Part shown: in pieces, positions 1 to 7,550 of the stretch
How positions within the stretch are numbered: position 1 is the first letter of the stretch
How the letters are laid out: each line of letters opens with the position of its first letter
Assembly: GCA_018402135.1 (NCBI GenBank)
Contig: JAGYJF010000003.1
Coordinates: forward strand, 248,001 to 312,000
Direction: 5' to 3'
Length of the DNA stretch: 64,000 bases
From: Flavobacteriaceae bacterium
GTDB lineage: Bacteria > Bacteroidota > Bacteroidia > Flavobacteriales > Flavobacteriaceae
Position numbers and translations under genes: made by a program
The notes under the pieces: generated by a model
Seen by the model: only the letters and a program-made list of their open reading frames with translations
Databases searched by the model: none
What the model was told of the DNA's origin: nothing

Positions 1-518
1 ATGCCTTGTTGTGCGCCTATGGCACAAACCAGATGCACTTCCTTTGGTTTACCAAATGGCATTAAAGCTTCAAAAGTTGCCACTAACGATTGTCCAGTTG
101 CCAACATTGGGTCAGCCAAAATAAGTGTTTTACCTTCAAGATTCGGGCAGGCCAGATACTCAACCATAATCTCGAAACTTTCGGGCTGCTTTTGGTGTTG
201 CCTATAGGCTGAAATAAAGGCATTTTCGGCATGGTCAAAATAATTCAGCAATCCGTGATGCAATGGCACGCCAGCGCGTAAAATGGAACACAATACTATC
301 TCGTTTTGCGGCTGTTCCATTTGGCAAATACCCAATGGTGTTTCAATTGCTGAAGGCGCATAATTTAGTACTTTACTCATTTCATAACCCAATATTTCCC
401 CAATGCGTTCAATATTACGTCTAAAGCGCATGCGGTCTTTTTGTAGCGTTACAGATCTAATTTCAGCAATAAAAGTATTTAGAATGGAATTCTGTTCAGA
501 AATGTTATGTGTTTGCAT
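1..518 (-). CDS. upp: Uracil phosphoribosyltransferase, C-terminus cut by window edge
   Basis: This converts uracil and PRPP to UMP in pyrimidine salvage, in the cytoplasm. The frame reads from an ATG at 516-518 on the minus strand and stays open to base 1, giving about 172 residues, so roughly the last fifth of the protein is missing. The PRPP-binding loop is clear (residues ILADPMLATGQS), followed by a segment (HLVCAIGAQQG) expected just after it in UPRT. The substrate-side segment CSILRAGVPLHHG is also present. It is divergent from the DUF4254 gene, with about 70 bp between them. Assignment to Upp rather than another PRTase rests on the DPMLATG loop and the IxRAG motif. Confidence 0.9.
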   Translation of the reverse strand, partial: MQTHNISEQNSILNTFIAEIRSVTLQKDRMRFRRNIERIGEILGYEMSKVLNYAPSAIETPLGICQMEQPQNEIVLCSILRAGVPLHHGLLNYFDHAENAFISAYRQHQKQPESFEIMVEYLACPNLEGKTLILADPMLATGQSLVATFEALMPFGKPKEVHLVCAIGAQQG

Positions 519-560
519 AAGGCTAGACTTAAATGAATCGTAAATTTAACTATTTACAAG

Positions 561-568
561 TATATTTG
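561..568 (+). promoter_or_regulatory. Candidate -7 promoter element for the DUF4254/GT9 pair
   Basis: TATATTTG matches the Bacteroidota -7 consensus TAnnTTTG exactly and lies 20 bp before the ATG at 588. No convincing TTG -33 box is seen at the usual spacing, so this is a moderate call. Confidence 0.45.
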
Positions 569-587
569 CATTTTAAACCTTATCATT

Positions 588-1196
588 ATGTTTTCTACTA
601 AAGCCAATTCCATATTTCAAGACGTTATTAAAACCTATCATATTAAAGACAGCGTAGACCAACCTTTCACCAACATTTACGATGATAAAACACATTTGCT
701 GGAGCATTTACTATACAGAAAATGTTGGATAGATACGGTACAATGGCACTATGAAGATATAATTCGGAATCCTAATATAGATCCAGTGGCGGCTCTAAAA
801 TTGAAACGACAAATCGACGCTTCAAACCAAGACAGAACCGATATGGTGGAATATATTGACAGTTATTTTCTAAGTCTATATACCGGTGTAAAACCAAAAG
901 AAAATGCTACCATTAACACCGAAAGTCCCGCTTGGGGTATAGACCGGTTGTCTATTCTAGCCTTGAAGGTATTTCACATGGATCAAGAAGCCACGCGTCT
1001 TGACGCTTCTGAAGCGCACAGATCGGCTTGTAATCAAAAATTAAATATTTTATTGGAACAACGCACTGATTTATCGACCGCAATAGACACGTTATTAGAA
1101 GATATTAAAAACGGAGATAAGTACATGAAAGTTTACAAGCAAATGAAAATGTACAACGACGAGGACCTAAATCCAGTATTGCGTTCTCAGAAATAA
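588..1196 (+). CDS. DUF4254 family protein
   Basis: This 202-residue soluble protein has no signal peptide and no membrane segment. The N-terminal part (Q-V-I-K-T-Y-H ... N-I-Y-D ... H-L-L-Y-R-K-C-W-I-D-T-V-Q-W-H) and the central stretch ending in ESPAWGIDRLSIL are the hallmarks of DUF4254, an uncharacterised Bacteroidota family usually coded directly before a family 9 glycosyltransferase. That is the case here: 37 bp separate it from the heptosyltransferase-like gene, and both are read the same way. The neighbour suggests a role in glycan or lipopolysaccharide assembly, but that is inference. The C-terminal half is helical and charged. Confidence 0.75.
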   Translation: MFSTKANSIFQDVIKTYHIKDSVDQPFTNIYDDKTHLLEHLLYRKCWIDTVQWHYEDIIRNPNIDPVAALKLKRQIDASNQDRTDMVEYIDSYFLSLYTGVKPKENATINTESPAWGIDRLSILALKVFHMDQEATRLDASEAHRSACNQKLNILLEQRTDLSTAIDTLLEDIKNGDKYMKVYKQMKMYNDEDLNPVLRSQK

Positions 1197-1198
1197 TT

Positions 1199-1213
1199 GC
1201 TGCGGAAGCAGGG
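1199..1213. repeat. Short palindrome, degenerate CTGC-GGAA-GCAG hairpin
   Basis: CTGC-GGAA-GCAG begins three to four bases after the DUF4254 stop codon. It resembles the dispersed CCTGC-GAAA-GCAGG hairpins seen at 23693, 24072, 24188, 24228 and 32403, with a shorter stem, and is probably a decayed copy. Confidence 0.5.
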
Positions 1214-1233
1214 ATCACATCAATTAAGTTGCA

Positions 1234-2256
1234 ATGTCCAAACCAAAGCACATTCTGGTAATTAGATTGTCGGCCATGGGCGATGTGGCCATGTTGGCAC
1301 CAGTGTTAAGCGCTTTGCGATTACAGCATCCGGATTTAAAAATTACGTTACTCACCAAAGGTTTTTTTGCACCATTCTTCAGAAATATCGAAAATATCAG
1401 TATCATTAATGCTGATTTAAAAGGAAGACACAAAGGTGTGTTGGGACTTTTAAAACTTTCTAAAGAAATAAAAAAACTGCATATTGATGCTGTAGCAGAC
1501 TGTCATAATGTGTTGCGCAGCAAAATTTTGAAGGTGTTTTTATCAGGATTTCAATGTGTGCAAATCAATAAAGGCCGCGCAGAAAAAAAAGCACTTACAA
1601 GTGGTGAAAATTTCCAACAACTTAAAACTACGCACCAACGCTATGCTGATGTTTTCAGCCAATTGGGTTTTCATGTGGATTTGACAAATCCTGTTTTTCC
1701 AAAACCTGCCGATTTAAATCCATCTATAAAAGCACTGGTTAGTTCAGAAAAAAAAGACTGGATAGCCATTGCGCCATTTGCGGCTTTTGAAAGCAAAAGT
1801 TATCCATTGGGTCTAATGGAAGAGGTGATATCGGAACTAACAAAAAACTATGCAGTTTTACTATTTGGTGGTGGAAAAAGAGAAATAGCACTCTTAAACT
1901 CGATTGAACAGAAATTTGAAAAGGTTACCAATTTAGCTGGGAAACTGTCACTTTCCGAAGAAATGGATGTGATTTCGAATTGCAAGTTAATGATCGCGAT
2001 GGATTCTGGAAACGCACATATCGCAGCAATGCTTGGCGTAAAGGTATTGACTTTGTGGGGTGTAACACATCCGTTTACTGGCTTTTTTCCATTTAATCAA
2101 GATATTGGAAATGCTTTACTGGCAGACAGAACTTTATATCCAAAAATTCCGACTTCAGTGTATGGCAATAAATTTCCGAAAGGTTATGAATATGCGACAG
2201 CTTCGATTTCTGTTGCAACAATTGTTGAAAAAGCGAACCTACTTATAAACCATTAA
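1234..2256 (+). CDS. Glycosyltransferase family 9 (heptosyltransferase-like)
   Basis: A 340-residue enzyme expected to transfer a sugar from a nucleotide donor onto lipopolysaccharide core or a related surface glycan at the inner face of the cytoplasmic membrane. The GT-B fold signatures are visible: the N-terminal LVIRLSAMGDV loop (residues 8-18), the donor-site FGGGKRE (211-217) and the MDSGNAHIA motif (256-264) typical of GT9. Length is normal. It follows the DUF4254 gene in the same direction and is probably co-transcribed. Its stop overlaps the stop of the convergent reductase in a shared TTAA. The sugar cannot be predicted from sequence. Confidence 0.88.
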   Translation: MSKPKHILVIRLSAMGDVAMLAPVLSALRLQHPDLKITLLTKGFFAPFFRNIENISIINADLKGRHKGVLGLLKLSKEIKKLHIDAVADCHNVLRSKILKVFLSGFQCVQINKGRAEKKALTSGENFQQLKTTHQRYADVFSQLGFHVDLTNPVFPKPADLNPSIKALVSSEKKDWIAIAPFAAFESKSYPLGLMEEVISELTKNYAVLLFGGGKREIALLNSIEQKFEKVTNLAGKLSLSEEMDVISNCKLMIAMDSGNAHIAAMLGVKVLTLWGVTHPFTGFFPFNQDIGNALLADRTLYPKIPTSVYGNKFPKGYEYATASISVATIVEKANLLINH

Positions 2257-3308
2257 ATATCATCATAATCCACAAAAACAACAGGACTTGTCGGTTGTGC
2301 TTGACACGTGAGTATCAAACCTTCGGCGACTTCACTTTCGGTTAAAATGTTGTTTTGTCTCATTATAGCGGTTCCTTCAGTAATGCGCGCCACACAACTA
2401 CTGCAAACACCACCTTGACAGGAATAAGGCGCATCTATGTTTTGTTTTAAGGCAGCTTCTAAAATAGTTTGAGATTGCGACATTGTAAATTCAGTCTCGT
2501 CATCGTCTACCAGAATTTTTATTTTGGTCTCACCTTCTACACCTTCCTTAACAGATGTTTCTGCAGTGGTGGACGCAGTAAACAGTTCAAACAAAATTTG
2601 TTTGGGCTTGATATTGTTTTCAATCAAAACCGATTTCACGGTTTCAATCATTTCCTCTGGTCCACAGAGGTAAAAGGATTCAATAGATACATCTTTGTAT
2701 CTGTTTTTAACGATGAGGTTGACTGTGCTTTTTTCAATACGTCCAAACAAGGCATTTTCTGCCCTTGCTGTGCTGTACACATATTGAATGTGAAGCCTAT
2801 TGCCGTATTTCGATTTCAATTGCTGAAGGTGTTCAAAAAACATCGTTTCTTCAGGAGTTTTGTTGCCAAATACCAATATAAAATTGCTAAAAGGCTCATC
2901 TTCTAATAGGGTTTTGGCAATACTCAAAATTGGTGTGATGCCACTGCCAGCGGCGAAAGCGGCAATGGTTCTGGTTTTATCAGGATGTGGTTCAAAGGTA
3001 AAACGGCCATTGGGCGGCATAACCTCGATTGATTCACCAACTTGCATTTTTGTATTTGCATAATTTGAAAAGGTGCCGTTTTCAATTGCCTTAACCGAAA
3101 TACTTAAATCACCACTTCCAACAGACGAACAGATGGAATAATCGCGTCGTAATTCGTTACCATTGATGGTTGTTTTAAGGGTGATATATTGACCAGCTTT
3201 AAAGGAAAACTCTTGTTTTAATGCTTCGGGGATTTCAAAAGTTAATTTTACAGATTTACTTGTAAGGCGATCAATTGCTTGAATTTTTAAGGTGTAAAAT
3301 TGTGGCAT
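2253..3308 (-). CDS. Ferredoxin-NADP reductase / PaaE-like flavin and 2Fe-2S oxidoreductase
   Basis: This electron-transfer protein has a FAD-binding domain (RRDYSICSS near residue 55-63), a NAD(P)-binding Rossmann domain (AAGSGITPILS around 116-126, LCGPEEM near 213) and a C-terminal plant-type 2Fe-2S domain with ligands C297, C302, C305 and C335. The order FAD-NAD(P)-2Fe-2S is that of the PaaE/HmpX class, whose best-known member feeds electrons to phenylacetyl-CoA epoxidase. No paa genes lie nearby, so a general flavodoxin/ferredoxin reductase role is as likely. Length (351) is typical. It is monocistronic and convergent with the GT9 gene. Confidence 0.85.
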   Translation of the reverse strand: MPQFYTLKIQAIDRLTSKSVKLTFEIPEALKQEFSFKAGQYITLKTTINGNELRRDYSICSSVGSGDLSISVKAIENGTFSNYANTKMQVGESIEVMPPNGRFTFEPHPDKTRTIAAFAAGSGITPILSIAKTLLEDEPFSNFILVFGNKTPEETMFFEHLQQLKSKYGNRLHIQYVYSTARAENALFGRIEKSTVNLIVKNRYKDVSIESFYLCGPEEMIETVKSVLIENNIKPKQILFELFTASTTAETSVKEGVEGETKIKILVDDDETEFTMSQSQTILEAALKQNIDAPYSCQGGVCSSCVARITEGTAIMRQNNILTESEVAEGLILTCQAQPTSPVVFVDYDDI

Positions 3309-3405
3309 AGCAAAGTTTTACTGCAAAAATAAGGAAGCTATTGTTTTATTTAGATAAATAAAAACTTAAATTTTACTTAAGACTTATATGCATAAGAAAA
3401 TTATG

Positions 3406-3413
3406 TATATTTG
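3406..3413 (+). promoter_or_regulatory. Candidate -7 element just before the PadR gene
   Basis: TATATTTG matches TAnnTTTG, and the ATG of the PadR gene begins only 8 bases downstream. If it is used, the transcript would be almost leaderless. No clear -33 box was found. Confidence 0.35.
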
Positions 3414-3421
3414 TTTTTGTT

Positions 3422-3754
3422 ATGAGTAATTCAAAATTATATAGAGGAAGCTTAAACACCATCATTTTAAAGCTGTTAAGTCAGCATGATAAAATGTACG
3501 GTTATGAAATTACGCAGAAAGTAAAAGCCTTAACAAAAGGTGAGTTAAACATTACAGAAGGCGCTTTGTATCCAGCATTGCACAAACTCGAAGCAGAAGG
3601 GTTGTTAGATGTTGAGGTGGTAAAAGTTGACAACCGCATGCGAAAATACTACAAACTCACTCAAAGCGGCACTAAAGAAACGGTTAACAAAATGGAAGCT
3701 TTAGCCGATTATATAAATACTATGCAGGCACTTTTAAACCCTAAATTGGCCTAA
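3422..3754 (+). CDS. PadR family transcriptional regulator
   Basis: A 110-residue winged-helix repressor-type protein. The N-terminal LNTIILKLLSQHDKMYGYEITQKV and the wing region ITEGALYPALHKLEAEGLL followed by RMRKYYKLT are diagnostic for PadR. The short C-terminal helix is the dimerisation element of the small (PadR-s1-like) subclass. It is the first gene of a run of five on the plus strand, followed after 3 bp by the first membrane protein, and it probably controls the exporter genes in response to a small molecule or drug. That regulatory target is inferred from position only. Confidence 0.9.
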   Translation: MSNSKLYRGSLNTIILKLLSQHDKMYGYEITQKVKALTKGELNITEGALYPALHKLEAEGLLDVEVVKVDNRMRKYYKLTQSGTKETVNKMEALADYINTMQALLNPKLA

Positions 3755-3757
3755 AAT

Positions 3758-4408
3758 ATGATGAAGTTGAATCCTGCTGAAATAAAGTTTATTGATACCT
3801 ATTTGGAAAATTCTGAAGTAAGTTTTGCCGATATTAGAATGGAAATGGTAGACCACGTCGCTTCCGATATAGAGTCGGAAATTAATGCTGGAGATACTCG
3901 CAATTTCTACGATATTTTTAAGGATTATATGCTGGCAAATAAAGCCGCACTTTTAAAAAACAACAAACAGTTTATAAAGGCAACAGACAAGAAATTATTA
4001 AAGCTTGTATTTAGAACGATGTTGTCATGGCAAAGCTTTGTTTTTTTTGTGATTTCATTTCTGTCGTTTTATGAACTTGCAAGTAACTTGCATCAACAAA
4101 ACCTGCATCAATGGTTTTCAATTTTACCCATAATGAGTTTTTTAATTCTTGGCGCAACCTATTTTGGTTATCTCAGAATTCTAAAACTGGATCGATTTTC
4201 GGCAATTGAACGCATGGGATTCATGTATTTTATGTGTTTTCATGTGTTTCACCTAGTTTCTATGATGTCTAAAAATATATTTGAAAAGTTAGATCGGTTG
4301 TTTATGGTTTTGTTTATTAACTCTGGATTGCTAATAATGTTTAGTATATTAATGGTTACAGTTAGATTGGTTAGAAATTACAAGCAACACTACAAAATCA
4401 TCACTTAG
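3758..4408 (+). CDS. Four-helix membrane protein, paralogue of the next gene
   Basis: I do not recognise a named function. The 216-residue product has a soluble N-terminus of about 85 residues, then four hydrophobic segments (about 90-110, 125-145, 165-180 and 188-205). The N-terminal part carries the motif D-I-R-x-E-M-V-D-H-V-A-x-x-I-E, which recurs in the next gene as D-V-Q-x-E-L-V-D-H-L-A-x-x-I-E, so the two are diverged duplicates. It sits between PadR and the exporter genes with gaps of only 1-3 bp, which argues for an accessory role in the same membrane complex. Such proteins are common behind PadR genes in flavobacteria. Confidence 0.55.
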   Translation: MMKLNPAEIKFIDTYLENSEVSFADIRMEMVDHVASDIESEINAGDTRNFYDIFKDYMLANKAALLKNNKQFIKATDKKLLKLVFRTMLSWQSFVFFVISFLSFYELASNLHQQNLHQWFSILPIMSFLILGATYFGYLRILKLDRFSAIERMGFMYFMCFHVFHLVSMMSKNIFEKLDRLFMVLFINSGLLIMFSILMVTVRLVRNYKQHYKIIT

Positions 4409-4409
4409 C

Positions 4410-5135
4410 ATGGTTGAACTTACCGAAAATCAAATACAGCAGCTTTATAAATTTACTGAACAACATTACGTGGAATGGTATGATGTACAAACCGAGTTGG
4501 TAGATCATTTGGCCAATGGTATTGAACATCAAATTGGTCTAAATCCGGAATTGAGTTTTGAATCCGCTTTAAATAATGAGTTTAAAAAATTTGGAGTGCT
4601 TGGTTTTTCTGAAGTGGTAGCGGAAAAAACCAACGTTTTGAACAAGCATTATAGGCGATTGGTGTGGCAGAGTTTTAGAGCGTATTTTAAACTTCCTAAA
4701 ATCTTATTGACTATTGTTTTGGTCTTGGCATTATGGCAGATTTTATATGTTTCTGATTTTAATTTTAAAATGTTCATTATAATTGGCTTTCTGATTGGTT
4801 TTCAATTTATTTTAATTCGTTATTTATTCATTAAGTCTCGAAAAAATAAAAAAACAGTAAAACAAACAGGCAAAAAACTTCTTATAAACAAAACCTTATT
4901 AGGTTTAGGTGATTTGCTGCAAATTGCAAATGCATTTTTAATATATCCCATTTCTTTTGCAATTATTCACAACAGTGATTTTATGTTTTTGGAAAATCCC
5001 TTTTATCAATTTACAATTGCCGCTTTAATAGTTTTCTTGAGCATCACTCTGTTTGTTAGCATAAAAGTTGTCCCTGAAAAACTTCTCCAGAAAATTATTC
5101 AACAGCATCCACATTATAAATCTATGCTTTTGTAA
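4410..5135 (+). CDS. Membrane protein, paralogue of the preceding gene
   Basis: The 241-residue product has the same plan as its upstream neighbour: a soluble N-terminus containing WYDVQTELVDHLANGIE, then four hydrophobic segments (about 95-112, 117-135, 170-190 and 203-222). The start lies one base after the stop of the previous gene, so translation is probably coupled. No catalytic motif is visible. The best reading is a membrane component or regulator of the DUF5687/ATPase exporter coded just downstream. It could instead sense the ligand that relieves PadR. Confidence 0.55.
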   Translation: MVELTENQIQQLYKFTEQHYVEWYDVQTELVDHLANGIEHQIGLNPELSFESALNNEFKKFGVLGFSEVVAEKTNVLNKHYRRLVWQSFRAYFKLPKILLTIVLVLALWQILYVSDFNFKMFIIIGFLIGFQFILIRYLFIKSRKNKKTVKQTGKKLLINKTLLGLGDLLQIANAFLIYPISFAIIHNSDFMFLENPFYQFTIAALIVFLSITLFVSIKVVPEKLLQKIIQQHPHYKSMLL

Positions 5136-5191
5136 CATTTTTTACTACAAGTATACCAATAGTTGTTTTTAATGTCAATAATTCTACAAGT

Positions 5192-6673
5192 ATGACCATT
5201 AAGCATTTTTTAAACCTCGAGTGGAAACAGTTTTTCAGATCTTCACATTGGCAAAAAAGTATGGCATTAAACATTGTTTTGGTGTTTTTTGCTTTGTATT
5301 TTATGCTCACATTTTTGGTTCTAGGGTTTTCAGTAGTGCCACTGCTAATAAAATTTGCGCCAGAGCAAGAGGTGTTCGTTGTGCTAAACAGTTATCTGTT
5401 TTATTGGATTCTCGCCGAATTATTTATTAGATTTTTCTTTCAAAAACTGCCAGTTATGTCGGTTAAACCCTTACTTACTTTAAATGTAAAACGCTCTAAA
5501 GTGGTACATTACGTTTTAGGGAAGTCGGCGTTGTCGTTTTTTAATATTTTGCCCTTATTTGCAACCATTCCCTGCGGTATTATGTTGATGGTAGAAGGTT
5601 ATTCGGGTAGTTTAGCTTTAGCTTGGATAGTAATATTACTATTAATTTCGTTAACTATAAACTTCATCAATTTTATTATAGAAAGCTATTCAACTGAATC
5701 GGAATTATCATTTTTGCCAATAGTTGGCCTATTAACGTTGTTGTTCGGCCTCAATTATTTCAACATCATATCCTTTACATCTATTGTAGGAAGCGGGATT
5801 ATCTATTTATCCAACAATCCAATTTTTATTTTAGTGTTATTGGCTTGTTTGATATTGGTATATAACTTCAATTTTAAAATCCTAAGACAAAAACTGTATT
5901 TAGATAGTTCATTAAAATCAAAAGTGCAAGAAGTTAATGCCGCAAACTTAGCATGGACTGAGCGCTTTGGAGACATTGCACCTTTTATGCAGCTCGATTT
6001 AAAACTTATTTGGCGAAACAAACGCACCAAGTCTTCTGCTTTATTAATGGTGGTTGGGCTTTTGTACGGTTTGTTCTTTTATCCACAACCTATGTATGCA
6101 GACATGGTTTACATTTTTCCCTTTATAGGCATTTTTGTTACGGGAATATTTTTAATCAATTTCGGACAGTTTATTCCAGCTTGGGACAGCGGATATTACA
6201 AATTGCTGATGAGTCAGAATATAAAATACGAGCAGTACCTACGCTCTAAGTTTGTGCTTATGTCTTTGAGTGTCATCGTTATGTTTGTTTTGAGCATTCC
6301 CTATGTATTTTTTGGTTGGAAAATTTTAGTAGCTCATTTTGCGGCTGCTATTTACAATATTGGTGTGAACACACATGTGATGCTTTATGGGGGTTCTTTT
6401 AACCGAAAAAAAATAGACCTCAATCAACGCGCAGCCTTCAATTATCAAGGCACTGGCGCCGTACAGTGGATTATTGGCATTCCGTTAATGATACTGCCCG
6501 TGCTGATATTTGCACTTTTTTATTTGCTGATTAATTTTGAAGCTGGTATTGCCGTGCTAATTTTATTGGGGGTTTTAGGCTTAGTATTTCACAAAAAATT
6601 GATGAAGCGTATCACCCAGCGTTACATCAATTCAAAACACGTTATGATCAACGCATTTAGTCAAGATAATTAA
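5192..6673 (+). CDS. DUF5687 family ABC-type permease
   Basis: A 493-residue polytopic membrane protein with about ten to twelve hydrophobic segments over its whole length. The N-terminus (FLNLEWKQFFRSSHWQKS) and the paired internal segment (FMQLDLKLIWRNKRTKSSALLM) are typical of DUF5687, a Bacteroidota permease family always coded with an ABC ATPase. The ATPase gene follows after 11 bp. Together they should form an ABC-2-like exporter in the inner membrane; the substrate is unknown. Just before its ATG a 10-base sequence, CTACAAGTAT, occurs twice (about 5145 and 5183), the second copy overlapping the start region. Confidence 0.75.
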   Translation: MTIKHFLNLEWKQFFRSSHWQKSMALNIVLVFFALYFMLTFLVLGFSVVPLLIKFAPEQEVFVVLNSYLFYWILAELFIRFFFQKLPVMSVKPLLTLNVKRSKVVHYVLGKSALSFFNILPLFATIPCGIMLMVEGYSGSLALAWIVILLLISLTINFINFIIESYSTESELSFLPIVGLLTLLFGLNYFNIISFTSIVGSGIIYLSNNPIFILVLLACLILVYNFNFKILRQKLYLDSSLKSKVQEVNAANLAWTERFGDIAPFMQLDLKLIWRNKRTKSSALLMVVGLLYGLFFYPQPMYADMVYIFPFIGIFVTGIFLINFGQFIPAWDSGYYKLLMSQNIKYEQYLRSKFVLMSLSVIVMFVLSIPYVFFGWKILVAHFAAAIYNIGVNTHVMLYGGSFNRKKIDLNQRAAFNYQGTGAVQWIIGIPLMILPVLIFALFYLLINFEAGIAVLILLGVLGLVFHKKLMKRITQRYINSKHVMINAFSQDN

Positions 6674-6684
6674 AACCACAAACT

Positions 6685-7401
6685 ATGATTTCAACCACAA
6701 ACCTATCAAAATCATATAACGGTATAACCGTTTTAAAAATAGACCAATTAGAAATCCCTAAGGGCCAAAGCTTTGGTCTGGTTGGTAACAATGGCGCTGG
6801 AAAAACCACTTATTTTTCACTGCTTTTAGATTTGATAAAACCCACAACTGGCAGTATTGTCTCTAACGAAATTGTGGTTTCGGAAAGTGAAGATTGGAAA
6901 CCATTTACTTCGGCATTTATAGATGAAAGCTTTTTAATTGGATACTTAACTCCCGAAGAGTATTTCTACTTTATAGGTGAATTACGAGGGCAAAATAAAG
7001 CCGATGTTGATGCCTTAGTATCACAATTTGAAGATTTTTTCCATGGTGAAATTTTAAATCAGAAAAAATATTTACGCGACTTAAGTAAAGGAAATCAGAA
7101 AAAAGCAGGCATTGTAGCAGCACTTATTGGCAATCCAGAAGTAATTGTTTTAGATGAACCGTTTGCCAATCTAGATCCAACAACGCAAATTAGGTTGAAA
7201 GGCATCATCAAAGATTTAGCGCAAACACGCGGTGTAACCGTTTTAGTGTCTAGTCACGACCTAATGCATGTTACCGATGTTTGCGAGCGTATCGTGGTAC
7301 TTGAAAAGGGAGAAGTCGTTAAAGATTTAAAAACAAACGAAGCAACGCTTAAAGAATTGGAAGCCCATTTTTCCGGAACTTCGTCTGTTGAAGTCGAATA
7401 G
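6685..7401 (+). CDS. ABC transporter ATP-binding protein
   Basis: This 238-residue nucleotide-binding subunit powers the DUF5687 permease coded just upstream. Walker A is GNNGAGKTT (34-42), the signature is LSKGNQKK rather than canonical LSGGQ, Walker B with the catalytic Glu is VIVLDEPFANLDP, and the switch His is in SSHDL. All essential residues are present, so the subunit should hydrolyse ATP. The K-G-N variant of the signature is common in exporter ATPases of the drug-export/ABC-2 group. It is the last gene of the PadR-led operon. Confidence 0.92.
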   Translation: MISTTNLSKSYNGITVLKIDQLEIPKGQSFGLVGNNGAGKTTYFSLLLDLIKPTTGSIVSNEIVVSESEDWKPFTSAFIDESFLIGYLTPEEYFYFIGELRGQNKADVDALVSQFEDFFHGEILNQKKYLRDLSKGNQKKAGIVAALIGNPEVIVLDEPFANLDPTTQIRLKGIIKDLAQTRGVTVLVSSHDLMHVTDVCERIVVLEKGEVVKDLKTNEATLKELEAHFSGTSSVEVE

Positions 7402-7550
7402 TCTTTTGGTCATTTTTTAATGATTCGAGGTGTAAATGTTAAACTGTAAATTTAATTTTTCAAGCCATAATTGAAAAAGATGCTTATTTTTACAGCAAAA
7501 CATACTAAAACAGGTTACTTTTAGTTATATAAACACCAATTAAATCTACA

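Noticed and set aside
2469-2906. 145-codon open frame opposite the reductase gene
   Set aside because: Phe/Cys/Asn-rich shadow of a well-supported gene.
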